This document shows, in pieces, positions 22,801 to 34,546 of a stretch of DNA of 64,000 bases. Made by a program: the position numbers and the translations under genes. The DNA is from Dioszegia crocea (lineage: Eukaryota > Basidiomycota > Tremellomycetes > Tremellales > Bulleribasidiaceae), in NCBI GenBank assembly GCA_001600615.1, contig BCKK01000002.1, positions 1,208,809-1,272,808 of the forward strand. Reading direction: 5' to 3'. Each line of letters begins with the position of its first letter. The first letter of the stretch is position 1. The notes beneath the pieces are model-generated. The model saw nothing but the letters and a program-made list of their open reading frames with translations. It did no database searches and was not told the DNA's origin.

Positions 22801-25337
22801 AACTGATCCTGATAGTCTCGAGCACACCACAAGCTCTCAGCTGGCTCAACACCTGGTTTGGCTCAAACAACCACGCCTTCTTCGCCTCGTTAGGCTTGAT
22901 GCACCGGATATAGTGCACGTTGGTATGATTGATGGTGTCCATGAGGGAGATGAGGGAGTACTTGAATATACTCCCCAGTGTGGGTTTACGAGCAGTCGCT
23001 CCGGCTCGTTTACCTGGGGCAGCGACAGCGCCAGCAGCAGGTTTGACATCGCCGTTCGCCGCTCTGGTACTGCTCGCGGCTGACAGAGCAGCATCGAGGA
23101 CCTCGCGCAGGAACTCGTTTGAGCTTCCCTGCAATAGCGCAAGGTGTTCATCCGGTACGGTATCCCGATTCTTATCGATGAACCCCTCGACGTCGTACGT
23201 GACATCAAGAGCATAATGGGCGATGGTGAAGGCGTTCTGGTTGAAACGGGGCTTTTTGAACACATCCTTGTTCTCGGGTTTGGCAAGTTGAGAGTGAAGT
23301 TTCGTGGCAAGGGACGCATCGGCACCGGCTGGTAGACGTGACTCTTCGTCCAAGAGGGTGAGGATACCCATCTTGCCCTCGATAATGTCGATACAAGCTT
23401 GGTTGTCGGCAAATTCGATAAAGGTCCAGTTGATCTGTTCGCGGACATACTCTTCTTGCTCGAGCTGAAGATGTCAGCTTGTGTCAAGGGAGGCCTGGTT
23501 TGCAGCTCACCTTGAAGACATGTGCGTTGAATTCCTGCTGCAGCTTTTCGTTGGCCCAATTGATACAAAATTGCTCGAATGAGTTCTTCTTGAAGTGCTC
23601 AAAACCGTACTGCCAGTCAGCCACTAATTCAACTTGCCGGGCACAAGTCAGAACTGACGATATCGAGCACACCAATAAACTTGGTAGACCGTTCAGCCTT
23701 CCCCTCCCCACACAGACTCTCGTTCACAACACCAACAAGCCACTACAATGTCAGCCTTATCACTAGACAGTCCGCAGTTGTAACTCACATCAAACAGACA
23801 CGAATACACAAACTTGGCCACCGAGTCTCGGACGACTGAAGCCGCCGCGCTCCCCAGGGCAGTGACGATCTTTTCCGATCGCGTCGTAAGCTGCTTCTTG
23901 ATGGTCCACTTCTTAAAGTCTGAAGCTGGTAGACCCAGCAAAGCAGTCGCGAGGCCCAGAGACACATCGTCATCCGCCAAGACTGCGTCTGTCCGCGACT
24001 GGGTGATTTTGATATTACCCAGATGCAGCAGCGCGGCTAGCAGCTTAAAGACGTGCCATTGACGCTCGACAGCAATGCCCACTGTAGATAGCGCAGTTTG
24101 GGTATCTCGGAACTCCTTGGCGTCGTCGACTCCTGGGATGGGCGTCGAGGAGGGTCCGCCACCTGCGAGATAGGCAAAGTCGGAGGGATTGGAGGATAGT
24201 GATAGGTCTTTCTTCTCTTTGGACGGAGCGCCCGCGAGAAGTTGATAGAAGATGTGATAATTTCGTTCGGATTCAGGTTGGTAGACTAGTCGAGAGCGTT
24301 CAAGGAGGTATGTCCGAATTCTAGCGCCGACAATTTCGTGCGTGTTGTCAAAGAGGACCTGAGGGTCAGGTCTGTTCTTGGGGGACAATGAAAAGACTTA
24401 CCTCGATGTACTTTCCGAATCTAGATGAATTATCATTCCTCGTCGTCTTTGCATTTCCGAATGCCTCCATGATTGGATTACTAGCCAAGATTTGTCTCTC
24501 AGTCTCGCTCATCTTTTCCTCTTCTCCACCACCTTCCACTCGCCGTCTAGATGATCCGGACGATTTGGCTGGGTCGTCCACTGACGCAAAGTACCGAAGG
24601 ATGAATTTGGCAGATACAGTCTTTCCGGCTCCACTGAGGTGTGTCAGCTGAGACCCCAATCCCTGCAATCGGCTTAGCTCACCTTTCACCACTGACGACG
24701 ATAGTTTGGTCACCTGCACCAGTCTGATCCGTTCCCCCTCCGCCCTTTCCTCTCCGCATGCAGTCCAGCGCTTCCTCAGCTATCGCGAAGAGATGAGGTT
24801 CAAGCTCGCCCTTCTTCCTCCCCGAGTACGCCTGGATGATCTCGGGACCATATATCGCCAATGGAGAAAAAGGGTTGAGCGCAACGAGGACGATACCGGA
24901 GTAGGTGTATGGTAGGTGCATAGCGTATCGAGTTGCAATAGCGTGCAGCACTGCTCATCAGCTCCTTATACAACCTTTATGAAGAAGAACGTACCTGATG
25001 GCTCATTCAAATTACTCAGCGCAGACAGATCCTCTGCAGACTCCAGCACTGGCGGGTTTCGTAAAGGCGGTATAACATCCTGGCCTGGTGCAGCCGTAGG
25101 CGACTGACCGCCATTCGCCGCTGCTGCCGCCGCCGTCAATGCTGCCAGACTAAACTTGAGCAACTTGGTCTCGGGCGTGGCATCCGAAGAGCCCTGGTCG
25201 TACGTGATGACCAAAGAGACTTCGCCCTTGGGGTCGTCGCCTTCCGGGAGGGTGATGGAGGTGACTGTTCCTGGGACCCAGGACGTAGAGCTGTCGGCTA
25301 GCCATACCTGGGTACCTTTCTGGTATGCGGACGACAT
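19899..25337 (-). CDS. MYO2: Class V myosin heavy chain
   Basis: Thirteen exons sum to 1629 residues, the normal size of a fungal myosin V, the actin motor that carries vesicles and organelles to the bud. Order: N-terminal SH3-like part ([18 protein letters not shown]); motor domain from about residue 115 to 780 with P-loop [29 protein letters not shown] (switch I region), DIYGFEHF (switch II region) and an actin-binding region; several IQ motifs with the IQxxxRG pattern (about 790-920), which bind calmodulin-type light chains; a coiled coil (about 920-1080); and a C-terminal cargo-binding DIL domain ([35 protein letters not shown]). The P-loop is split by an intron at 24634-24682. NDC80 lies upstream on the same strand. 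Confidence 0.96.
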
Positions 25338-25939
25338 GGCGGGGTGATTTGCGATAAGAGGGGAGCTGGAGAGTACGCGAGGTGATTGACAGCCCTATGA
25401 TAGCTGGGGTAGACAGTTAGCGAGGTATGTTGATTGGCGAAGGGACGTCAGGCGGCAGGAATACAAAAAGACGAATCGTTGAGCGACAGTCCAGCCGGAT
25501 ACCGTCTAGGCCCGGAAGTTTCGAGCCGCTCTGGCCACTCTTTGACGAGGCAAGAAGGAGCAGGACTACTGTCTAGGTTGTTGGTGTATGTACTGAATGT
25601 CCGAGCTGGGAGGTAGGGGCAGCAGGTAAAGGTAGATTGTCTCGAGATGAAACCTTAAACACGCCTCACGCGACGCGCCACGGAATGGGTCGACACGTCA
25701 TGTGGGCGGTAGCCTTATCAAATCTCTCCTATGCCTATGACCACATGAGGGGTTGACTTCGTGAAGCCATACATGACACTATAAACATTAAGATACCCTG
25801 GAGCAGATCGATAGACGCCCTCTGTATAGTACAATGAGAAAGAATACCACAGAAAACCCAAGATCCCAGATAGATCCGCAGCCATGCCCGTCCCCGCCAC
25901 TGACACTTCCCCCTCCTCACCGCAAAACCCCAACCCCGT
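25338..25939. other. Intergenic: NDC80 3' region and myosin V promoter
   Basis: Both flanking genes are on the minus strand, so this holds the NDC80 3' untranslated region and the myosin promoter. No gene or RNA seen. Confidence 0.45.
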
Positions 25940-28278
25940 CTAGTGGGATTCGGCAATAGCGCGGATCCCCCTCAGTTGGGCAGAAGCGTGCTCCTTCGCG
26001 CGAATGATGGTATCGATATGCGACGTAATCTCTTTCTGGATCGATTCTTGCAGATTCCCAGTCTTGTGTCGGAGCTCATTAAACCTGAATCTCGTCAGTT
26101 TCCATCTACACCTTTGCGGCCTCAGCCAACTCACCCGATACGCTTCGTCTCAATATCCCCCTTGAGGTCCACTACGCCCTTCTGCGTATCCTTCAATACT
26201 TGCGCCACCTCATTCTCCATTCGAGATATCCGAGTGTTGGCACTGGACGTTTCCACTTGGAGTTGCTGTCATGTCAGCTTTGCCCTCCGACCCAAGCGCG
26301 TCACTTACAGTTTTGGCATGCTCAGCCTGATCATTGACGACTTTCAGTCTCATATCCAAATTCGCCGCCTCCTCTTTCTGCCTCTCAACCTTCTGCGCCA
26401 GCCGATCATTCTCATCATCCAGCGCAATGTTGGCATTCTCAATCTCCACCTTATCGCTCCTGAAACCTTCGCCATAGGTATGCAGCGCGGCCCGTAGCTC
26501 ACTTCCCAGCCTCCGACCTGCCTGCGCCACCTCATTGAGATCTTCCACGCCCAGATCCAGGTCGATAGAATAATCAACGCCGTCAGGCCCCAAGAGCGGT
26601 CCTTCAGATACTGGCGGTATAGTGCCGATTTGATGCCCTAGTGCCGTATAGTCCGCTACGAGCTGCTCGAAGCGGTCCATCGACCGAGTGACGGACATTT
26701 CCTGATCGTACGCTTGTTGACTCGCCTCGGCAATCTTGGTGCGCAGGTCCTCCTGCTGTCGGGAGAGAGTTTCGCGCTCGTAATTCATCCGCTGCACCTC
26801 GTCTGGTGAGAGATTCTGTGCAGAAACGGCAGACTCGATCGAAGCGAGTTCGGAACGAGCAGCGTCGAGCTGGTGTTCTGTAGATCAGCACTGGCGCAAA
26901 GTTGCGTGGAGGCGACATACCATGATCCGCAATCACAGCTTTAGCCTTTGCTGATCCCTGCTTGATCTTATCCAGCTTCTGTCGATGCAGATCGATAAAG
27001 GCGATGAATTTCGTCTTGTCGCTCATGAGTCTGACATACTCCTCTTCGAGCGTCTTCAGGGGTGGCTGTTTGTCAGCGCTGCGCCGTTCACTGGGAGCAG
27101 ATGTCTCACCTCTTGAGCCTGCAACTGCTGCAGCTCGACATTGCGCGTCTGGACTATGGTCTCCAGCCGGTCCGATTCCTCGACTGACGCTTGCTGTATC
27201 CGATCTAGACGTCAGGCTGGCTTCAGGTGCGCACTCACCATACGCGTCTTGCAATTCTGCTCTCGCCTCCGGAAAGTCCTCCGTTTCAAACAGAAACCAC
27301 TCCCTGTACATCTTGCTGATGTAGTCCCAGAGTAGTCGGTCTTCGAGTAGCGGGTGGTCCAGGGGCAGATCCGCAGCATTACCGAGAAGCGGATCACCAA
27401 TGACATTTGGGTTCACCCAATTCTCATGAGCCTAACATCAGCTTGATACATAGCTAGAGAAGTTGACTCACCTTGGCAAGATCCACGAGCCAATTCAGCA
27501 TTGCCAGCAACATGCCCCAATTTGCTGCACTTCCCGGTGCACCCAAACTAGTCTTGCTGATATCTGACCAACTGGGATATTTGAGATCCTTCAAGATCTG
27601 CAAGATATCCACCACCTGATTCTTCGTGTCCCAGATATAGTACGGGTCGAGGAATTCCGAGATGAGCCAGCGAAATATCTGGAAGAAGTCCTTCTGGGTA
27701 GGCGAGACGAGGACACGGTCGTTGATGGGGATAGGACACCGTTGGGCTCGACAGAACTGCTCAATATTCTCGCGACACGCTGCCTGGAACGCCTGGGTTT
27801 TCACCGGTCGGCCTTCGCGCATGCCACTGCTCGACGAGGGGAGCATCGAGGGGCGAGATATAGAGGGGAAGGTTGATTGACGGCGGACACTGATTGTCAG
27901 CTCATTTCTCACGCGACGCGAGGCAAAGACATACCTGGTCATCCCGTTCATATTGCGATTACTCTGAGGAGTCTGTCCCACATACGCCCCATCCGCCCTC
28001 ACCTGCGACCTCCCTGCCCCCATCTGCGACTGCTGATTGATTGTAGACCTCCGCAGTGTATCCTGACTCGCTGAATGGCTCATCCCAGCCCCCATTGTCG
28101 AGCCCCTATTCGACTGAGATCCACCCTGCATCATCCCAGCTGGCGCCATGGAGATTCTCGCGGCCGGCGCCCGCAACGCGCTCTTCTTGGCTGTCGATGA
28201 TGGCACTGGTATGCCGGACGGGATTGCATTGCCGGCTGGCCCGTCTTGGACGAGTGTCGTACGTCTTCGAGCGTCCAT
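25940..28278 (-). CDS. NDC80: Kinetochore protein Ndc80/Hec1
   Basis: Eight exons give 679 residues, close to yeast Ndc80. Ndc80 is the microtubule-binding subunit of the Ndc80 complex (with Nuf2, Spc24, Spc25). Residues 1-120 form the basic, Ser/Gly/Arg-rich tail that is the usual target of Aurora B. A calponin-homology head follows with family blocks KDFFQIFRWLISEFLDPYY, DILKDLKYPS-type sequence and SAANWGMLLAMLNWLVDLAK. The remainder is coiled coil (LEEEYVRLMSDKTKFIAFID onward). The introns at 27432-27471, 27205-27238, 27066-27109, 26878-26920, 26266-26308 and 26085-26134 remove frame breaks. Head-to-head with the transcription factor gene at 28797. Confidence 0.95.
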
Positions 28279-28796
28279 GATATGGGTTATGGGTAGTAAT
28301 CAGGTGACTGAGTGGAGTGAGGTATGAAGATGGGAGCTTTGTTGACAAGTTTACAAAGCGACGCGACGTTCGGCCGTAACAGACGCGCCTGCCTTTGGCT
28401 GAAATTACCCCATGGGGCAAGACCGAGAGGTATTTGATGCCGCCCTCCGTGATGATGTAAGCATACCCTCGGGATGATTTGGTAAGCAGCACCGCCACGG
28501 TGACACGCGGGCCGAGCGCCTCCACATTTTGTATCCGATCTGTCCCGATCATTCATAGATCTAATTTTTAGGGTAAAGGCTAAAATAGGCCAAGAAGGTT
28601 AAATATTACTGAGAGTGGAAGTTTTCAAGACCTCCACCTGGATCCGGCTAACTTTGCTTCCAACTCCGACACTCATCCTCTCATCATCATTCTCGCATTC
28701 TGCATGTCTCACTCACTCCCTTGACTCTGTCTCGCCTCTAGATACTTTTAGTCAAGACATCGCCCACTGAACTCATTCCTCATCCACCACTTCACC
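28279..28796. promoter_or_regulatory. Divergent promoter, NDC80 and Zn2Cys6 factor
   Basis: The 518 bp between two divergent ATGs must carry both promoters. An A/T-rich stretch (AATTTTTAGGG and GGTTAAATATTACTG) lies around 28562-28610; no clear TATA box is assigned. Confidence 0.5.
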
Positions 28797-31471
28797 ATGG
28801 ACAGCTATCACCAACCACCACACGCCTTCTACGGCCAATCCGCACCCCCACAAGGGTATGCGCAGCCGCATCACCAGCAACAACCTCACCAGCATCAGCA
28901 GTATCAGCATCAGCCACATCACTATCAACAGCAGCAACATCACAACATGAGTCCCTACGATTATCAGTCGTACCAGCCCATTCACCCCATGCCCATGTCA
29001 TATCACAACCAGTCGCCACACTCCTTCACCATGAACCCTTCTATGCTTGGCGGATCGCACCACTCTACTCCGCCCGAGTCGGATCGACAGACACCCGAGG
29101 GCTATGAGATTCAGCATCAACCGCAGGCGGGCCAGATAGGGAAGTGGAAGTCCGAAAAGGAGAAGGAAAAGGAAAAGGAGGGACCTGTGAAGAATGCTTG
29201 CCTCAGCTGTAGGAGCAAGAAGGCCAAGTGTGACGGGATGCAGCCTGTTTGCGGTCAGGTGAGTAAACAACCCGAAGATGGCTGAATGTTAGTGCGACAA
29301 AAAGTCTCTGGAATGTGTCTACGTCAAAAGTAGAAGAGGCGGCGCCAGGAAGAAGAAGGACAGTGAGTGACGGCGGGAGTTCGGGACTGATCAACAGTTG
29401 TCCCTCCGTCAGCTCTTCAGGAATTCTTAAAGAGGCTAGATGGTCTACTGGGCTTGCAACAGCCTCTGCCACAGGTCGATCCGGTCGAGCCGAATGAAGA
29501 CATGACGGATATCGTTCGGCCGTTCTCAACCCGGGAGGAAGTGTGAGTTTCAATGACGAAATCAGACCTGACTATCCAGTCTATCCTGCTACTACAACGA
29601 GGTCCACCCTTTCCTCCCCGTTATGCCGCAGAGACACCACACCAAAGACATCCTCCCCTCCCTTCTTACCGAATCCCCCTTCCTCCTCGCGGCCCAGACC
29701 ATCCTCGTCCTCGTCCCCCATCCAATGGATCAGAACCCAACATCCGCCAATTCCAAACGGCTCCGAAGCGCCATGTCCAACTATCTCGCTTCCCAGACCC
29801 TACAAATCTGCGACCAGCTCATCAACTCTCCCGAGCGGACGCCTATCGAATGTGTGCAAGCATTGACAATCCTCTCGCTTTGGGAATGGGGAAACGCCGG
29901 GAACCTCACCAACAACCGAGCGCGAGCTGGGCAGGCGATACAGGTTGCAATGGATATGGGGATACACGAGATGGATCGGTCTCCAGAAGGTCGATCGGTC
30001 GAGGGGGATTGGCGCGCCGACATGGCCAGGCGGACGTGGTGGGTTACCTACGTCGCCCAACTCACTGCGGCGATCATCTCGGGTAACGAGCCTGTCCTCG
30101 GACCTGACGACCCCCGCGTACGGGTCGATTTCCCAGTTTGCTCCCTTACCGACTCTGCCTGGCCCAACTGGGTCAACACGAATCGACAGTGCATCCGCGT
30201 CTTCTCCCTCGTCAATTCCGTCTACTATGGCCAGTCCACATCCGAGACTTGGGGTGCGCGCTCGGCAGCTGGGTCTCCTGAGGAGCACGAGTCCATGACA
30301 TCGAGGATGCTCCAGGTGGATCGGGAGGTGATGGATATGCTCAAGCAGGCAGAGGAGACGGCGGTGATTGATCTCGTACCGGGAGGGGAAGAGGAAGTCG
30401 TGCGGAATCAACAACTATCAGCTCGGCTCGGTCTTGCCGTCGTTCACATCCACATTCATCGACAGCAAGCTTTCCCCGAAGTCAGCTTGTTCTCTAAGCG
30501 GATCTGCGGTCTACCTCAGGCTCCCGAGCCCATCCCTCTCCTTGACTCCGTATCCGTACCCCAGGCTCTGGCCGACGCCGAGGTATACTCTGAATCCCCA
30601 CAATACCAAGCTGCCAACCGGACAGTCCGTAAACCCGCATCATCCGATTCCGTCGTCAAGCGCGACGAGAGACAGGACATTGTCAGCGAGATGTGGCAGC
30701 CCGAGACCTATCCCGAAGATCTCCCAGCGCCATGGTTCACCAATTCCAGTGCCGCAGCGACCCTCTACCACCCCACACACTCCCAGCCCAAACATGTCGA
30801 GGCTAGTATAGTCCCCATTACCTCCCCCAGCGACCGCGACAGGCGATTCTCCACACCATCTGTTAACGGTCAGAAACCTCACAAGGCCTGGGGCGTGGAT
30901 GAGCATGATCGGGCTGTGGAGCCTGAGCGTGCAGGGGCAAATATGCAGATCTTCCCACCGGGCATCTCACTCGCTCGGTGCGCTACGGCCGCACACACCA
31001 TTGTACGACTCGAAGTCCTCCACCGATCTGCAACAATCGCCATGTGGAAAGGTCCTCCCAAGTGGCTGCCTTTCTGCGCGTGCGGACTGGTGACTGGAGC
31101 CTACGCATTCTTGCTGTTGGCTTTGGCGGTACAAGCCGAGAATACATTCGGGCAGGGCAGCGAGGAGAAGGCGGAGGAGGTCGAGGCTTTGTTGACAAAT
31201 GTCAAGGTCATCCTTGCGGGGTTGGAGGCATATGGAACCATGTGGGGCGGTATTGAGGTTATGGCTGGTGAGTCCATTTGCTACGATCGCTGGGGCTTGC
31301 ACTAACATTACAGGGGAAGTAAGAGCAGCACTGGAGGCCGCGGCCCGTCTACCAAACGAGGTCCGGGCGCAGGTTGAGCGCGTACATACCGCCTCTCCAG
31401 GAATTATGGGCGTAACTCAGCACAGTTCAACCGAGAGCCTGGGGCAGCAGAAGCAGCTGCAGCTGCAATAG
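28797..31471 (+). CDS. Zn2Cys6 fungal transcription factor
   Basis: Five exons (28797-29258, 29293-29362, 29398-29542, 29580-31267, 31314-31471) give 840 residues. The N-terminal 115 residues are His/Gln/Pro-rich, a likely activation or low-complexity region. A basic Lys/Glu stretch precedes the binuclear zinc cluster, which begins ACLSCRSKKAKCDG and has Cys spacing 2-6-6-2-6; it is followed by the basic segment KSRRGGARKKK. The middle (about 225-480) matches the fungal-specific transcription factor domain (FLPVMPQRHHTKDI, LASQTLQICDQL, RTWWVTYVAQLTAAI). Two very short introns, 34 and 35 nt, split the zinc-cluster region. It acts in the nucleus; target genes cannot be told from sequence. Confidence 0.9.
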
Positions 31472-32478
31472 GTCGGGCGGGGAAGCGGCGAGGCCTGATT
31501 TGTAATAACATCATTTGACTTCTCTCTAGGGGTTCATATTGGGTCTTCTTCCAGCCTGGGGCTGATGTTATCGGGTTTAAGGGAGGAAGTCACAGCGTTG
31601 CTTGTATACGTATGCAGTGGCGGTACATGTTGCCAAGTTCCAAGTGATAGCCACTCGACTGCGAGAGTGATCTCACATCTATACCCACAACCTCAGCTTT
31701 GATAGCTGCATATCGGAGCAACTTCCATAGTCGCTGTCAGCAGCCCTCGGCCATCCTATACATCCTCCAACATCCAACGCTTTCCCTTCGCTGATACAGC
31801 TTTGCCCTTTGCTTAAGCTTCACTCGCTATATACCCCTGCCCTCCTTAAACCCACACCACATACTCTCTCCAAAACTTCGCTGTCCGCTCTCCAAGACTT
31901 CCTCGACCCTACTCACCTCCCGCCCCTGAGCGAGCGTCGCCACACTTTCTCTGAGCACATTCTGCTCTGCGCGCTGCGCGCTGCGTGAATGATATCAATA
32001 TCGCTTTGATTGACCTCTGACTTCATACACATCGCGTCCATGATCTCATCCAGACTGCAACCCAAACCTATGATTGCTACATATGAGGACTTGATCGTCC
32101 CGTGCTGCCTCTTGATGAGCGCTGTACTTGACGCCGATATCCACTTTCCCTGCAGGAAAGAAAATCCCTTTCCACCCCACATCTTCCCTGCCCTCGACCT
32201 TACCCCGCTCTTGGCCTGTCTCAATCACTCCGCCCTTATACGAAGTTCGATCGCTACATACTCCGCCTGCTCCTCCACCCCCAGCATCCCCCCATCTTCG
32301 GCCTTTGCCCAGCTCCCTCACTCGGCCCTCGTCCATCCGCACTTGCCTAGCGTGGCTTCTCCGTCCCTATACACAGCCGCCCTTTTTTTTGAATTCCTGT
32401 ATCTCCACCAACATACTCCGCCCGACAAAGCTCCCAATGAGGCGTACCTCCTTTGTCCGCCCACCCCGAACCTCGCAC
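31472..32478. other. Intergenic with an isolated TATA-like site
   Basis: About 1 kb between the convergent ends of the transcription factor and the frameshifted F-box-like gene. A TATATA core occurs at 31828-31833 in CGCTATATACCCC, and a 173-codon open frame on the plus strand starts at 32010 but runs antisense into the neighbouring gene. The frame is Pro/Ser-rich and unsupported, so no gene is called. Confidence 0.35.
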
Positions 32479-34235
32479 TCAATCTAGTAGGGCGACAACA
32501 GAGCCAATCGCCTGGCCCGCGGCCGCGCTAGAAGGGGCAAGCAGCACCTGATGGTACCAGCTTTCCGTCTTGCCCCTTTGAACTCCCGGTGGTTTCGGGA
32601 TCACTCTGAAGGGTCTGCCATCCGGGTGGTACTCGAGCTCGAGGACCTGGGCGAGCTTTGTGATGCCGAGCGCCATGGGGAAGTCGATGTTTGCGAGGTA
32701 GATCTGACGTTCTGGAGACTGCCTGTCATAGTCAGTTGCCAAGTTTTCGGTAGGGAGTTCGATACCAGTATGAACGAAATACGTACCGACGAAGGTAACC
32801 GAGAAACGGCGTCTGATTCGCAGGGCCGCAGGAGCTGAAAGAGCCAACGACTTGAATCTCGGCTTCGGGCGCACAAATGGCAGAGAAAAGCCGGATGATA
32901 TTGAACAGGAAGGTATGGGTTTCGGGGTCGTTCCACAGCCCTACTTCCACGTAGAAGTCCTTGATTGTCCCTCCTTTACGCAAGCTCTCCGATGTCAAGA
33001 GCTTCTTGCAGTCCGTCTCGGCTTCGCCAAGGGAGTGCAGGCGCATGTTGAGCTTAGAGAGACATGGCAGGTCTGCCCTGATGACTGACATGAAGGCTGG
33101 AATGTCGGCGAATGTCAAGTCTGAGCGGAGTTTTTTGGTGAACCGGCCGCCAGCGATTTCGAGAGAGACGAGTGACTTTGAGGCAATGCTGGCAAACGTC
33201 GTGAACTCTACGAGCGTGTAAGGGAGGAGATTGCCGACGATGATTGACTGTAATCGGGTGGTATGACCGGCGCTCGCTTGCTTTAGGTAGAGACTTGAAA
33301 GAGTTTCGATAGTGAGGGGGACGCGGCCGAGGTTGATTCGCGTATGTAGCTTGTCGAACCCTGGTCCGCTTTCCAGTGTCTGACACCACCTTCGATACAG
33401 CTCGGGAGGGACTGGGTCATCGTATCCGCCTTCTTGGGATAGCGTCAAATTGAATCGATATTGGATGGTGTAGTTGCCTTTCGGTAAAGGGGGAGGATCC
33501 AGCCGCTCTGGAGGCCTTCTCCTTGATCAAGCCAGAAGTCGTGATTCACCATGATGTCGATGTGACCGCCGCATCCTCCCGTGTATCCACCCTCATCGTA
33601 CACCACCTGATTGGCCTCGGGGAAAGTCACAGTCCACTCGTAGATGTCTTCGCCATCGTGAATGGAGGGTGCGCGTCCGAAACGGATTCTGCGCAGGAAT
33701 GGAAATTTAAGTCGGAGATAGGGAACGATGAAGTTGAAGTCGAGGGGATCATATTCGCGAATAAGGTCGCCTTCCTCGAATTGGTGCTGCCAGCCTGGAG
33801 TCTGAAGCATCTCGGGCGAGATGGACATCGAGCGGGCGTCAATCTCGATGATGGCATTGATGTAGAGGTGTTGCCGATGCTAGAGGTATAAGCTTGGCAG
33901 GATTATAGGGAAGTAAGGGCATTTGAAAGAAGTGGCCGACTGCCTAAGGAAGGCAGGGTGATTTCAGGCGGTACATCAAGAAGGGTAGCACTTACCGGAT
34001 CTGTGCTGGACAAAGCTTCAGCAACTGCACAGTCTACCATCTTATATAGCGTCTTCGCCACATCCGGAAGACACCCCTTCTCCACCCTGATCTCGCCAGG
34101 TCGGAAGGGGACAAAAGATTCAGGATGAGTTGTCGGATTTCGGCGAGGCGATTTAAACACAGTTTCCGGAGCGGTGGATCTGGGTGTGATCTGCATTGAG
34201 TTGTCTGGGAGACAGCCGGTCTTCTCTGGGGCCAT
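32479..34235 (-). pseudogene. Frameshifted F-box-like paralog
   Basis: This is a tandem paralog of the gene at 34547-36501. Both share start context, intron positions and long matching stretches (for example LYLKQASAGHT here, LYQRQVSAGHT there; the domain end GYLRR here, SYLRR there). Exon 1 is 34235-33996 (GTAAGT donor); exon 2 begins at 33879. Two frame problems are seen relative to the paralog. Within 34088-34162 the F-box-like helix is only readable in another frame, although exon 1 stays open and the same length, so a compensating pair of indels is inferred. Near 33490-33545 the frame must change again to reach RLDPPPLPKG and the rest, and no good intron explains this. The C-terminal exon after 32752 is also shorter than in the paralog. 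I read it as a decaying copy; sequencing error or an unusual splice is the alternative. Confidence 0.6.
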
Positions 34236-34546
34236 GGTGGACGAAGGCAGATGGGATGTTGAAGTACGATGAGAAGAGGAAGGGAGTCGTTGAACGTTGG
34301 CGCGCGCTGGCCGGGCCGAGGCCGAGATTTCCAGATCATCGAAGTGCTATGACAATCCCAGAAAGCAAACAATGGCTGCAATGATCGCTGAGCAGACCCG
34401 GGGAGGTCCAGGGCAATGCGAGGCCTCCAAGCAGCAGCCCATGAGAAAAAGAGCGCTGATCTACCTGACTTTATGTACAGCGGCCTCACGTCCCATCATC
34501 GCAATTCGCCTCTATTATCCTCTCCGCGCCAGCCCGTCATCCCCAC

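Noticed and set aside
32010..32531. 173-codon Pro/Ser-rich open frame with a TATA-like site upstream
   Set aside because: It overlaps the 3' end of the F-box-like copy in antisense, has no domain and no splice support.
33520..33600. Intron with a GTCACA donor that would repair the F-box-like copy
   Set aside because: It fits the frame but would delete sequence that is conserved in the intact paralog, and the donor is poor.
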